Of a DNA stretch of 28,041 nt, positions 1 through 5,792 are shown in pieces (position 1 is the stretch's first letter; the number at the start of each line of letters is the position of its first letter). The position numbers and the translations under genes are program-made. This DNA is from an uncultured Clostridia bacterium (GTDB lineage: Bacteria; Bacillota; Clostridia; Oscillospirales; Butyricicoccaceae), in assembly GCA_947856675.1 (NCBI GenBank), contig CANUCM010000019.1, positions 1 to 28,041 on the forward strand. The letters are read 5' to 3'. The notes under the pieces were generated by a model, which searched no databases, was not told the origin of the DNA, and was given only the letters and a program-made list of their open reading frames with translations.

Positions 1-36
1 TTTGCGCGTCATCATCGCGCCTTTGATTCTAGCCAT
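1..36 (-). CDS. rplT: 50S ribosomal protein L20 (bL20), N-terminal fragment
   Basis: Only the first 12 codons lie in the window; the gene runs off the left edge. The reading is MARIKGAMMTRK, which matches the conserved bL20 start (MARVKGGVVTRRRRKK in well-known homologues). bL20 binds 23S rRNA early in 50S assembly and represses its own operon in Firmicutes. It follows rpmI by 23 bp on the minus strand, the standard infC-rpmI-rplT order. The identity rests on these few residues plus the synteny, which together are convincing. Confidence 0.85.
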   Translation of the reverse strand, partial: MARIKGAMMTRK

Positions 37-59
37 GTATCAAAAGCATCCTGTCAATC

Positions 60-260
60 TTATTTGTAGGGGATGAGCCGCTTGAGCTGCGGCGCGGTGG
101 CGGAACCGGCATAGCCGGCTTTGCGCAGCTGGCGTTTGCGCTTGGGGGTTTTGCAGCCTTTGATATCGTGGCGGCGGTTCATGCTGGACATTTTAATTTT
201 GCCGGTCTTGGTAACGGAAAAACGTTTTTTGGCGCCGGAATGGGTCTTTATCTTCGGCAT
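60..260 (-). CDS. rpmI: 50S ribosomal protein L35 (bL35)
   Basis: This 66-residue, strongly basic protein begins MPKIKTHSGAKKRF and ends with the KRLIPYK-type tail typical of bL35, at the usual family length. It is a structural component of the 50S subunit. A GAGAGGAG ribosome binding site lies 9 nt upstream of the ATG. It sits 40 bp downstream of infC and 23 bp upstream of rplT on the minus strand, so the three genes almost certainly form one transcript controlled by the infC leader. Confidence 0.98.
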   Translation of the reverse strand: MPKIKTHSGAKKRFSVTKTGKIKMSSMNRRHDIKGCKTPKRKRQLRKAGYAGSATAPQLKRLIPYK

Positions 261-300
261 GGGTGTAAACTCCTCTCTTTTGTGTCGGCAGGTCGGCCGG

Positions 301-819
301 TTATTGATTCTTCAGGGGGGCTAAGAACATCAGCATCTGGCGGCCTTCCAGTTTCGGCTCTTTTTCCACGGTGCTGGTCTCGGCACATGCTTCGGCAAAG
401 CGCTTGAGAATGGTCAGACCAATGGAGGTATGCGCCATCTCACGCCCGCGGAAACGCACGGAAACCTTGACCTTATCGCCGTTTTTAAGGAACTTCTGCG
501 CGGCTTTGGCCTTAACCTCGAAGTCGTGCACGTCAATTTTGGCAGACAGACGAATTTCCTTGATATCGACGACGCGCTGGTTTTTCCGGGCTTCCTTTTC
601 CTTTTTGGCCTGTTCGAAGCGGAACTTGCCGTAGTCCATGATGCGGCAGACGGGCGGTTCGGCTTTCGGGGCGATTTTCACAAGGTCCAGGCCTTTTTCG
701 GCGGAAATGCGCTGGGCTTCGTCAATGGGGACAACGCCGAGCTGAGTTCCGTCCTCGCCGATAAGTCTGACTTCCTTATCACGAATTTCTTCGTTGATCT
801 GATGGTCCAGTTTGCTGAT
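301..819 (-). CDS. infC: Translation initiation factor IF-3, probable AUC start
   Basis: IF-3 binds the 30S subunit, checks start-codon/initiator tRNA pairing and keeps subunits apart. The N-terminal domain is recognisable from DHQINEEIRDKEVRLIG, and the linker and C-terminal domain from PPVCRIMDYGKFRFEQAKKE and VRFRGREMAH. The start is unusual. The only canonical in-frame candidate is a GTG at 826-828, but its first G is the last base of a perfect AGGAGG (828-833), so it cannot be used with that site. The next good position, 8 nt after AGGAGG, is ATC at 817-819, giving 172 residues. Non-AUG (AUU) starts are known for infC in E. coli and in Geobacillus, where IF-3 discriminates against them as autoregulation. 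If a canonical start is demanded, the gene extends to 828 (175 residues). Confidence 0.95.
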   Translation of the reverse strand: MSKLDHQINEEIRDKEVRLIGEDGTQLGVVPIDEAQRISAEKGLDLVKIAPKAEPPVCRIMDYGKFRFEQAKKEKEARKNQRVVDIKEIRLSAKIDVHDFEVKAKAAQKFLKNGDKVKVSVRFRGREMAHTSIGLTILKRFAEACAETSTVEKEPKLEGRQMLMFLAPLKNQ

Positions 820-827
820 ATGAAGCA

Positions 828-833
828 CCTCCT
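828..833 (-). promoter_or_regulatory. infC ribosome binding site that decides the start
   Basis: The minus strand reads AGGAGG, then TGCTTCAT, then ATC. The spacing of 8 nt to ATC is near optimal, while the spacing to the overlapping GTG is less than zero. No ATG lies near in frame. This supports AUC initiation of infC. Confidence 0.75.
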
Positions 834-967
834 GAAAATAAATAACGAGCGGTTAAAACCGCCCGTAACACAACAAAAGAACCCGGCGCGCCGCCGCGGC
901 GCGGGGGGAAACATGTTGACCCTTTCTTAATCCATGAGGGTGAGGACGGTTTATCCTGCTTTCTTTT
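834..967 (-). promoter_or_regulatory. infC operon leader with two hairpins, candidate L20-type attenuator
   Basis: The transcript leader is about 135 nt. In transcript order it contains a weak ACCCU/AGGGU hairpin, then a very GC-rich hairpin (882-907, arms CGCGCCG/CGGCGCG extended by CCC/GGG) followed by the U-rich run UUCUUUUGUU, then a second hairpin (847-864, GGGCGGU/ACCGCUC) followed by UUAUUUAUUUU just before the Shine-Dalgarno. The first hairpin plus U-tract looks like an intrinsic terminator inside the leader. In Firmicutes the infC-rpmI-rplT leader is regulated by L20 through premature termination. I did not recognise the L20 leader consensus base by base, so the identity is inferred from position and architecture. 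Confidence 0.55.
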
Positions 968-974
968 CCAGAGT

Positions 975-1003
975 ATTATATCAGGGCCAAAGCCGCTTGT
1001 CAA
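975..1003 (-). promoter_or_regulatory. infC operon sigma-A promoter
   Basis: On the minus strand, -35 TTGACA (998-1003) and -10 TATAAT (975-980) are both perfect consensus with a 17-bp spacer. The expected transcription start is near 967-968. This is the strongest promoter in the window, fitting a ribosomal protein operon. Confidence 0.9.
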
Positions 1004-1051
1004 CAGTGGATTCTGCAAAGTCTGAAAATCAAAAAGGCGGCAAAAAGGGGT

Positions 1052-1079
1052 TTGATTTTACAGGATTTTTGCGTATAAT
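1052..1079 (+). promoter_or_regulatory. Sigma-A promoter of the DUF1292 gene
   Basis: -35 TTGATT (1052-1057) and -10 TATAAT (1074-1079) are separated by 16 bp. The promoter diverges from the infC promoter. A short hairpin with a GAAA tetraloop (stem GUGC/GCAC) follows in the 5' UTR at about 1097-1108. Confidence 0.8.
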
Positions 1080-1127
1080 AGAAGTGCAGAAAGGGTGTGC
1101 GAAAGCACCCGGACAGGAGGCGGACAA

Positions 1128-1418
1128 ATGAGCGAAGAATACGGCAACGACTATGTTACGCTGACCGATGAAGATGGCAACGAGCTGGAGCTTGAGCATC
1201 TTGATACATTGGAGTACAAGGGCAATACCTATTTTGCCTTTATCCCGGCGGAAATGGAGCTTTCGGAAAGCTACGAGCTGATCATCATGAAAGTCGAGGA
1301 AGAAGACGGGGAAGAAATCCTGGTCACCCTGGATGATGAGGATGAGCTGGACGAAATGTTCCAGATTTTCAGCGAAAGGCTGGAGGACAGCTTCGAGGAC
1401 GAAGACTCGGAGCAGTAA
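1128..1418 (+). CDS. DUF1292 family protein (YrzB-like)
   Basis: A 96-residue, very acidic protein with the DUF1292 pattern: VTLTDEDGNELE near the N-terminus, a YFAFIP-type strand, then EEILVTLDDEDELDEMFQIF. The function is unknown. In many Firmicutes the homologue (yrzB) sits with alaS, yrrK (ruvX) and mltG; here it stands alone, about 14 kb from mltG and alaS. The ATG at 1128 is chosen because AGGAGG lies 7-8 nt upstream; the in-frame ATG at 1095 would extend into the UTR hairpin and lacks a ribosome binding site. The acidic tail EDSFEDEDSEQ is probably disordered. Confidence 0.92.
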   Translation: MSEEYGNDYVTLTDEDGNELELEHLDTLEYKGNTYFAFIPAEMELSESYELIIMKVEEEDGEEILVTLDDEDELDEMFQIFSERLEDSFEDEDSEQ

Positions 1419-1424
1419 GTGCAA

Positions 1425-1656
1425 AACCTTCCCTGCGCGGTGCGACAGCGGCGCTTTTATTTAACCTACAAAGTGATGAAACGGGATGGCGTCCTTCCGT
1501 CCCCGATTGCAGACCTCCCGCCCTCTGGGCGGAAGCTGGGAGCGGTTCAAAGGACGGAGAGCCAACCCACCTGCAAAAGCGGGTTATTATCAGTCCGCAT
1601 CGGCCGCGCGGGGCTTATACAAGGAAGAAAGGCGACGGGAAATCCGGCGCCTTTTT
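1425..1656 (+). ncRNA. ssrS: Candidate 6S RNA (SsrS)
   Basis: This gene-free stretch folds as one long interrupted hairpin of about 180 nt, the 6S layout. The closing stem is CCTGCGCGG (1432-1440) with CCGCGCGGG (1604-1612), all nine positions paired counting one G-U, continued by TGCG/CGCA. A large unpaired middle follows on both sides, with a small hairpin AACCC...GGGTT on its 3' side. The apical arm has TCCGTCC/GGACGGA and a terminal CTCCCGCCC-TCT-GGGCGG...GGGAG hairpin. An intrinsic terminator closes it at 1628-1656. 6S RNA mimics an open promoter and sequesters sigma-A RNA polymerase. I saw no clear dedicated promoter, so it may be processed from the DUF1292 transcript. Identification is by shape and length, not by a covariance model. 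Confidence 0.6.
1628..1656. terminator. Bidirectional intrinsic terminator between the 6S candidate and DUF2752
   Basis: The plus strand reads AAAGGCGACGG-gaaat-CCGGCGCCTTTTT: an 8-10 bp stem with one A/G mismatch followed by a T-run. The reverse strand ends in CGCCTTTCTTCCTT, so it can also terminate the convergent DUF2752 gene, whose stop codon abuts it. Confidence 0.8.
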
Positions 1657-2059
1657 ATGTGCAGACGTTGCGCAAAACGCCCCAGGCCAGAAGCCATACA
1701 ACACAGGCCCACAGCACGAGGTTCATGGCGCGGCCGGGGCGGAGACTGCCTGTTTTGACGTAGCGGAAAGCCAGCCGCAGCGCAGCGGCTGCAAGCACGG
1801 GCAAAAGCAGAAAAAGACCGGGGTTCAGCTGCCACGCCGTGCGCACGTCCAGGCGCAGAAGGCTCAGGCACATTCTTGTGACGCCGCAGCCGGGACATAA
1901 AAAGCCGGTTGCGGAATAAAACGGGCAGGGGATCGCGGTTCCGAGGGCAAGGCACAGTGCGGCGTAGCCCAGACCGCAAAGAAAAACGGCGCAGGCAGTG
2001 ATGATCAGGCGTGCAAGACGCCGGCGCACATCAGGCGGAAGCGTATTTGTTGATCTCAT
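1655..2059 (-). CDS. DUF2752 family membrane protein
   Basis: A 134-residue protein with two to three hydrophobic segments (about 17-40, 78-96 and 112-129). Between them is the DUF2752 signature CPFYSATGFLCPGCGVTRM, with paired CPxxxxTGxxCPGCGxTR cysteines. These resemble a redox or metal-binding pair at the membrane face; the function is unknown. The frame overlaps the end of the upstream DUF4234 gene by 29 bp, so the two are probably co-transcribed and translationally coupled. The ATG at 2059 has no good Shine-Dalgarno; a GTG a few codons in, next to the DUF4234 stop, is an alternative start. Confidence 0.85.
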   Translation of the reverse strand: MRSTNTLPPDVRRRLARLIITACAVFLCGLGYAALCLALGTAIPCPFYSATGFLCPGCGVTRMCLSLLRLDVRTAWQLNPGLFLLLPVLAAAALRLAFRYVKTGSLRPGRAMNLVLWACVVWLLAWGVLRNVCT

Positions 2060-2378
2060 TTTGAGCCAGCGCCTGGGAAATGATGCCCAGCCCGAAAATG
2101 CTCAGAAGTACGAACACAAGCCCAAGCGAAGCGCGGGCGGCGCCGTTGTACTCACGGGCGCAGTCGAGCTTTTCCCCGAGCCGCCAGCACCAGTAAAAAT
2201 AATACAGCCCGCAGGTGACGAGCGTCAGCAGCAGCGCGGCGACGCCTGAAGTCCCGGGCTGCCCGGACACGGCATTGGAATCGTCGGTCAGGGTGATAAA
2301 CCAGAATATGCCGTACAGGCCGCAGGTAATAATGGACAAAACCAGACATGCTGCGATGCTTCGGTAACGGATAAACAT
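2031..2378 (-). CDS. DUF4234 family membrane protein
   Basis: A 115-residue protein with three hydrophobic stretches. SIITCGLYGIFWFITLTDD and TLVTCGLYYFYWCWRLGEKL are the paired TCGLY..YW motifs of DUF4234, and the C-terminal VFVLLSIFGLGIISQALAQNEIN completes the family pattern. The function is unknown. The ATG at 2376-2378 has an AAGGAGG site 6-7 nt upstream. A longer in-frame reading to 2777 runs through the promoter and antisense to secD and is not credible. It leads a two-gene unit with DUF2752. Confidence 0.88.
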   Translation of the reverse strand: MFIRYRSIAACLVLSIITCGLYGIFWFITLTDDSNAVSGQPGTSGVAALLLTLVTCGLYYFYWCWRLGEKLDCAREYNGAARASLGLVFVLLSIFGLGIISQALAQNEINKYASA

Positions 2379-2400
2379 GAAAAGCCTCCTTGCACAGCAA

Positions 2401-2418
2401 TATACTGGATACAGTATA
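2401..2418. repeat. Perfect inverted repeat, operator candidate
   Basis: TATACTG-GATA-CAGTATA has 7-bp arms and a 4-bp centre. It covers the -10 box and start region of the minus-strand DUF4234 promoter. The form suits a dimeric helix-turn-helix repressor such as the GntR/YtrA type, but the protein is not identified in this window. Confidence 0.6.
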
Positions 2419-2441
2419 TCAAAAGTGTATTTGTGCCGCAA
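2413..2441 (-). promoter_or_regulatory. Promoter of the DUF4234-DUF2752 unit
   Basis: On the minus strand, -35 TTGCGG (2436-2441) and -10 TATACT (2413-2418) have a 17-bp spacer. The -10 element lies inside the palindrome at 2401-2418, so a protein bound there would block it. Confidence 0.65.
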
Positions 2442-2475
2442 GCACCCAAAATGCGGAACGGGTGAGATCTTTTGT

Positions 2476-2505
2476 TTGACGGCGGGCAATATCGTGTTAT
2501 ATAAT
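2476..2505 (+). promoter_or_regulatory. secDF sigma-A promoter
   Basis: -35 TTGACG (2476-2481) and -10 TATAAT (2500-2505) have an 18-bp spacer. The start codon of secD is 33 bp further on, with AAAGGAGG in between. Confidence 0.82.
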
Positions 2506-2538
2506 GCCCTTTGTGCTACAAAGGAGGCGAGCTGGAAA

Positions 2539-3849
2539 ATGAAAAAAACAATCCTTTCATTTGCGGCAATGATACTGATTATTGCCCTGCTGTGCTTCAC
2601 CGCCTGGAATGGCCTGGACTTTGGCTTTTTCAGGATACCGAGCGTGCGGGACACCGAAAACGGTGTGCGGCTGGGGCTCGATTTGGTGGGCGGATCCATC
2701 ATTACGTTTGAGGCCAACGTGGACGACAGCGTGTCAGCGGACGAGCTGAGCTCGGGGATGGACACGGTGGAGGCCATGCTCCGTGCGCGTCTGACCGATT
2801 TGGGCTTGTCGGAAGCGACAATTTACAAAGTGGGCGACAAGCGGTGCACCGTGGAAATCCCGGCGATTTCCAACCCCGAGGAAGCGGTGCAGAAGCTGGG
2901 CTCGACGGCGCAGCTTGAGTTCCGCGACGCGGACGAAAATGTCATTCTGGTCGGAACCGATGTGGAAAGCAGCGAAGCGATGTACGGGCCGCTGGATTCG
3001 ACGGGGCTGAGCCAGAACTATGTTCTGCTGACGCTGACCGAAGAGGGAGCCGAACGTTTTACCGAGGCGACCAAAGCGGCGGCCAACCGGGAGGACGATG
3101 GGAACTACATCAAGATCATGCTGGATGATCAGGTGGTTTCGCAGCCCTATGTGGACAAGACCAAGTTTAAAGACACGGGCATTACCGGGCGCGAAGTAAT
3201 TATTTCGGGCAACTTCCAGGCCGAGGACGCAGGCTGGCTTGCCAATGTCATCGAGGCTGGACAGCTGCCGTTCTCCCTTACACAGGTGCAGATGCGTTCG
3301 GTGGGCGCGCAGCTGGGCATGAAAGCGCTGGAAACCAGCCTGGAAGCCGGGCTTATCGGCGTGCTGCTTGTCATCGTGTTTATGATTGCGTATTACAGGC
3401 TGCCGGGTCTTGTGGCCTCGGTGGCGCTGCTGTTCTACATCGCGATTGAAGCGGTGGTCCTGGCAGTATTCCACGTCAACCTGTCCCTGCCCGGCATTGC
3501 AGGCATTATCCTGTCCATCGGCATGGCGGTTGACGCAAACGTCATTATCTTTGAGAGGCTGAAAGAGGAGCTTCGCGCAGGAAAAACCGTTCGCTCTGCC
3601 GTGGATTCGAGCTTCCACCGCGCGTTTACGGCCATCCTCGACTCCAACGTCACGACAATGATAGCGGCCATCGTTTTGTATCTGCTGGGCAGCGGCACCA
3701 TTGTCGGATTTGCCATGACGCTGGGCATCGGCATTGTGATTTCCATGTTTACCGCACTGACCGTCACGCGCTTCCTGCTCAACCGCCTGGTTGACCTGAA
3801 AGTGACAAACCGCGCGCTGTACGGTGCAGGGGAAAGGAGGAAAGCGTGA
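2539..3849 (+). CDS. secD: Protein translocase subunit SecD
   Basis: SecD works with SecF to draw preproteins through SecYEG using the proton gradient. The 436-residue protein has an N-terminal membrane helix (about 4-22) and the LGLDLVGG motif (D1). A large extracytoplasmic P1 region follows, shorter than in E. coli SecD, then about five C-terminal helices. GMAVDANVIIFERLKEEL keeps the Asp that corresponds to E. coli D519. The ATG at 2539 is preceded by AAAGGAGG; the frame stays open upstream to 2377, but that part crosses the promoter. It ends overlapping secF. Separate secD and secF genes, rather than a fused secDF, are normal for Clostridia. Confidence 0.96.
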   Translation: MKKTILSFAAMILIIALLCFTAWNGLDFGFFRIPSVRDTENGVRLGLDLVGGSIITFEANVDDSVSADELSSGMDTVEAMLRARLTDLGLSEATIYKVGDKRCTVEIPAISNPEEAVQKLGSTAQLEFRDADENVILVGTDVESSEAMYGPLDSTGLSQNYVLLTLTEEGAERFTEATKAAANREDDGNYIKIMLDDQVVSQPYVDKTKFKDTGITGREVIISGNFQAEDAGWLANVIEAGQLPFSLTQVQMRSVGAQLGMKALETSLEAGLIGVLLVIVFMIAYYRLPGLVASVALLFYIAIEAVVLAVFHVNLSLPGIAGIILSIGMAVDANVIIFERLKEELRAGKTVRSAVDSSFHRAFTAILDSNVTTMIAAIVLYLLGSGTIVGFAMTLGIGIVISMFTALTVTRFLLNRLVDLKVTNRALYGAGERRKA

Positions 3850-4748
3850 TGCAGAATACTGTGAAGTTTAATTTTGTCGGAAGATTCGTTGTGTTCGCCG
3901 TGATTGCCGCCCTGTGCATTTTACCCGGGCTGGTTGCACTGCTGGGAGCCCCCTTTGGGCTGAATCTTTTTAATTTGGATGTCGATTTTGTCGGGGGCAC
4001 GACCATGCAGTACGCACTGCACCGCCAGGTTTCGGCAGAGGACATTGCGGCGATTCATGAGCTTGTGAAAGACGTGTCGGGCGAAGCGGCGTCGTCGGTT
4101 GTGACGGCAGGGGACGGCACGGAGGTCATTATCAAAACGCACAACATCCCCACGGAAATGCGCGACGCCATTAACGACAGCATGAAAGAGCAGTTTTCCA
4201 TTACGGACGATGACCGGCTGGATGTGGACAATGTCAGCGCGGCGGTCGGCAAGGACCTGCGCACGTCGGCTTTCAAAGCGGCGGGCGTGGCTTCGGTGCT
4301 GATGCTGCTGTACATTACATTCCGCTTCAGCTTCACAAGCGGCGCGTCGTCGGTCATCTGCATTGTGCATGACGTGCTTGTCATGCTGAGCGCCTGCGTG
4401 GTGCTGCGCATATCCATCAACACGGGCTTTATCGCCGCGGCACTGATTATTTTCGGCTATTCCATCAACGCCAGCATCGTGACCTTTGACCGCATCCGCG
4501 AAAACCGCCGTCTGCTGCCGAAGGAAAACGCGGCAACCCTTGTGAATGTGAGCGTCTGGCAAAGCCTGACCCGAACCATCAACACGACGCTGACCACACT
4601 GTTCACCATTGTGGCGCTGTTTGTGCTGGGCGTTCCGTCCATCCGGACCTTTTCGCTGCCCATCATTATCGGCATTGTGGCCGGCGCTTACTCTTCGACA
4701 TTTTTGGCCGGGCCGATGTGGGCGCTCATGCAGAAGAGCAAAAAATAA
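3849..4748 (+). CDS. secF: Protein translocase subunit SecF
   Basis: A 299-residue SecF with one N-terminal helix (12-30), the DVDFVGGTTM motif, a periplasmic P4-like domain (about 52-135), and five further helices. The start ATG overlaps the secD stop (TGATG); GTG at 3846 is a one-codon-longer alternative, both served by GAAAGGAGG. The TM4 motif usually read GYSxNDxIVxxDRIREN is GYSINASIVTFDRIREN here: residue 208 (codon GCC at 4470-4472) is Ala in place of the Asp equivalent to E. coli D213. Otherwise the protein looks intact and full length. A strong terminator follows. Confidence 0.96.
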   Translation: MQNTVKFNFVGRFVVFAVIAALCILPGLVALLGAPFGLNLFNLDVDFVGGTTMQYALHRQVSAEDIAAIHELVKDVSGEAASSVVTAGDGTEVIIKTHNIPTEMRDAINDSMKEQFSITDDDRLDVDNVSAAVGKDLRTSAFKAAGVASVLMLLYITFRFSFTSGASSVICIVHDVLVMLSACVVLRISINTGFIAAALIIFGYSINASIVTFDRIRENRRLLPKENAATLVNVSVWQSLTRTINTTLTTLFTIVALFVLGVPSIRTFSLPIIIGIVAGAYSSTFLAGPMWALMQKSKK

Positions 4749-4780
4749 AATAGTAAGAAAAATGTAAGAAAAAAGCTTGG

Positions 4781-4816
4781 AAAAACCGCCAAAACATGCG
4801 TTTTGGCGGTTTTTTT
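4781..4816 (+). terminator. secDF intrinsic terminator
   Basis: AAAAACCGCCAAAAC, a 4-nt ATGC loop, then GTTTTGGCGGTTTTTT: about 15 bp of perfect stem with a T-run. Because A and T runs flank both arms it may act in both directions. Confidence 0.93.
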
Positions 4817-4835
4817 ATCGCAAAGCGAAATATTT

Positions 4836-4866
4836 GGTCGAAAATTGTCGAAAAATGTCTGACGAT
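4836..4866 (+). promoter_or_regulatory. Candidate Spo0A boxes upstream of the DUF6514-like gene
   Basis: The 0A box consensus is TGNCGAA. TGTCGAA is perfect at 4846-4852. GGTCGAA at 4836-4842 has one mismatch and lies exactly 10 bp earlier, the phasing at which Spo0A dimers bind tandem boxes. TGACGAT at 4860-4866 matches six of seven. They precede a possible -10 TAAAAT at 4895-4900 that has no good -35, as expected for an activated promoter. Spo0A itself is not in the window. Confidence 0.45.
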
Positions 4867-4932
4867 TTTTAGTGAAAAGCAGATAAAACTACAGTAAAAT
4901 AATTGCAGCCGATGATGAGAGGAGGAAGTAGA

Positions 4933-5232
4933 ATGCCGGTCATTGCGCACAAGTCAACGGTACAGCTTCGAACAGAGGAGGGGTGTATCACGCTGACGTA
5001 CAGCCTTGTGAGCCGGCCTGTACAGGCAGAGGGGTTTGATGCAGGTGAAATGACGGAATATGGAATACGTGTGGAAATGTCCGGGCCGGGCGAACGCGCC
5101 GAAACGGCGGAAATACAGGGGATCACATGCAGCGAAAGCGAAGCGCTGCAGCTGGCCGCGCGGATAGCGGCCGGAGCGGTAACGCCTGTGACGCTGGCAG
5201 ACGTTGTCGACGACTATCTTGCGCAGTGGTAG
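4933..5232 (+). CDS. Small DUF6514-like protein
   Basis: A 99-residue soluble protein with no signal peptide or membrane segment, predicted beta-rich at first (VQLRTEEGCITLTYSLVSR, YGIRVEM) with a helical end (SESEALQLAARIAAGAVTPVTLADVVDDYL). The pattern resembles DUF6514, a short clostridial family of unknown function; this is from memory of the family and not certain. ATG 4933 has GAGGAGG 8 nt before it. It stands between two terminator or promoter signals, so it is probably monocistronic, with possible Spo0A control from the boxes upstream. Confidence 0.78.
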   Translation: MPVIAHKSTVQLRTEEGCITLTYSLVSRPVQAEGFDAGEMTEYGIRVEMSGPGERAETAEIQGITCSESEALQLAARIAAGAVTPVTLADVVDDYLAQW

Positions 5233-5247
5233 AGGCTCTGTTATAAT
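5219..5247 (+). promoter_or_regulatory. nrdR promoter
   Basis: -35 TTGCGC (5219-5224) and -10 TATAAT (5242-5247) have a 17-bp spacer. The -35 lies inside the last codons of the preceding gene. Confidence 0.7.
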
Positions 5248-5286
5248 GTAAGCAGAAGTCTTGACAGAGGAAGGGGAGAGGGCGCG

Positions 5287-5748
5287 GTGAGATGCCCGTA
5301 TTGCGGCTGCCCGGAAAGCAAGGTTGTGGATTCCCGGCCTGCGGACGAGGGGACAAGCGTGCGGCGGCGCAGAGAATGTCTGGAATGCGCCAAGCGCTTT
5401 ACCACCTATGAAACGGTGGAAAGCCTGCCGCTGGTTGTGATTAAAAAGGACGGCTCCCGGCAGACGTTTGACAGAAACAAGGTGCTGGCGGGTCTGGTCA
5501 AAGCCTGCGAAAAACGGGCGGTGCCCCTGTCAACCCTGGAACAGATTGCAGAGGATATTGAGCAGCAAATCCAGAATACACTGAGCAGGGAAGTGCGTTC
5601 TGAATACATTGGCGAGCTGGTGATGGAACACCTGAAGGATGTGGACGAGGTGGCCTATGTGCGTTTTGCCTCCGTCTACCGCCAGTTCAGGGATATCAAT
5701 ACATTTATGGAGGAGCTGTCCAAGCTGCTGGAAAAGCGGGGACAGTGA
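5287..5748 (+). CDS. nrdR: Transcriptional repressor NrdR
   Basis: NrdR represses ribonucleotide reductase genes in response to ATP/dATP. The 153-residue protein has an N-terminal zinc ribbon (C3, C6, C31, C34: MRCPYCGC and CLECAKRFTTYE) and an ATP-cone domain (about 49-139, starting PLVVIKKDGSRQTFDRNKV). Length is typical for the family. The start is GTG at 5287 because the conserved RCPYC motif follows at once; the nearby ATG at 5292 is out of frame. A purine-rich GAGGAAGGGGAG precedes it. No ribonucleotide reductase gene is in the window, so its targets are elsewhere. It has its own promoter and terminator. Confidence 0.97.
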   Translation: MRCPYCGCPESKVVDSRPADEGTSVRRRRECLECAKRFTTYETVESLPLVVIKKDGSRQTFDRNKVLAGLVKACEKRAVPLSTLEQIAEDIEQQIQNTLSREVRSEYIGELVMEHLKDVDEVAYVRFASVYRQFRDINTFMEELSKLLEKRGQ

Positions 5749-5753
5749 CGGAC

Positions 5754-5792
5754 AAAAGCGTTTTGCGCCTTGGGCGGCAAAACGCTTTTTTT
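5754..5792. terminator. nrdR / DUF4363 bidirectional terminator
   Basis: AAAAGCGTTTTGC-GCC...GGC-GCAAAACGCTTTTTTT forms a long stem of about 16 bp with T-runs on both strands. It closes nrdR from the left and the convergent DUF4363 gene from the right. Confidence 0.92.

Noticed and set aside
2377..2538. N-terminal extension of SecD by 54 residues
   Set aside because: The frame is open, but it includes the secD promoter and the DUF4234 promoter. A clear AAAGGAGG and ATG with the normal SecD membrane helix follow at 2539.
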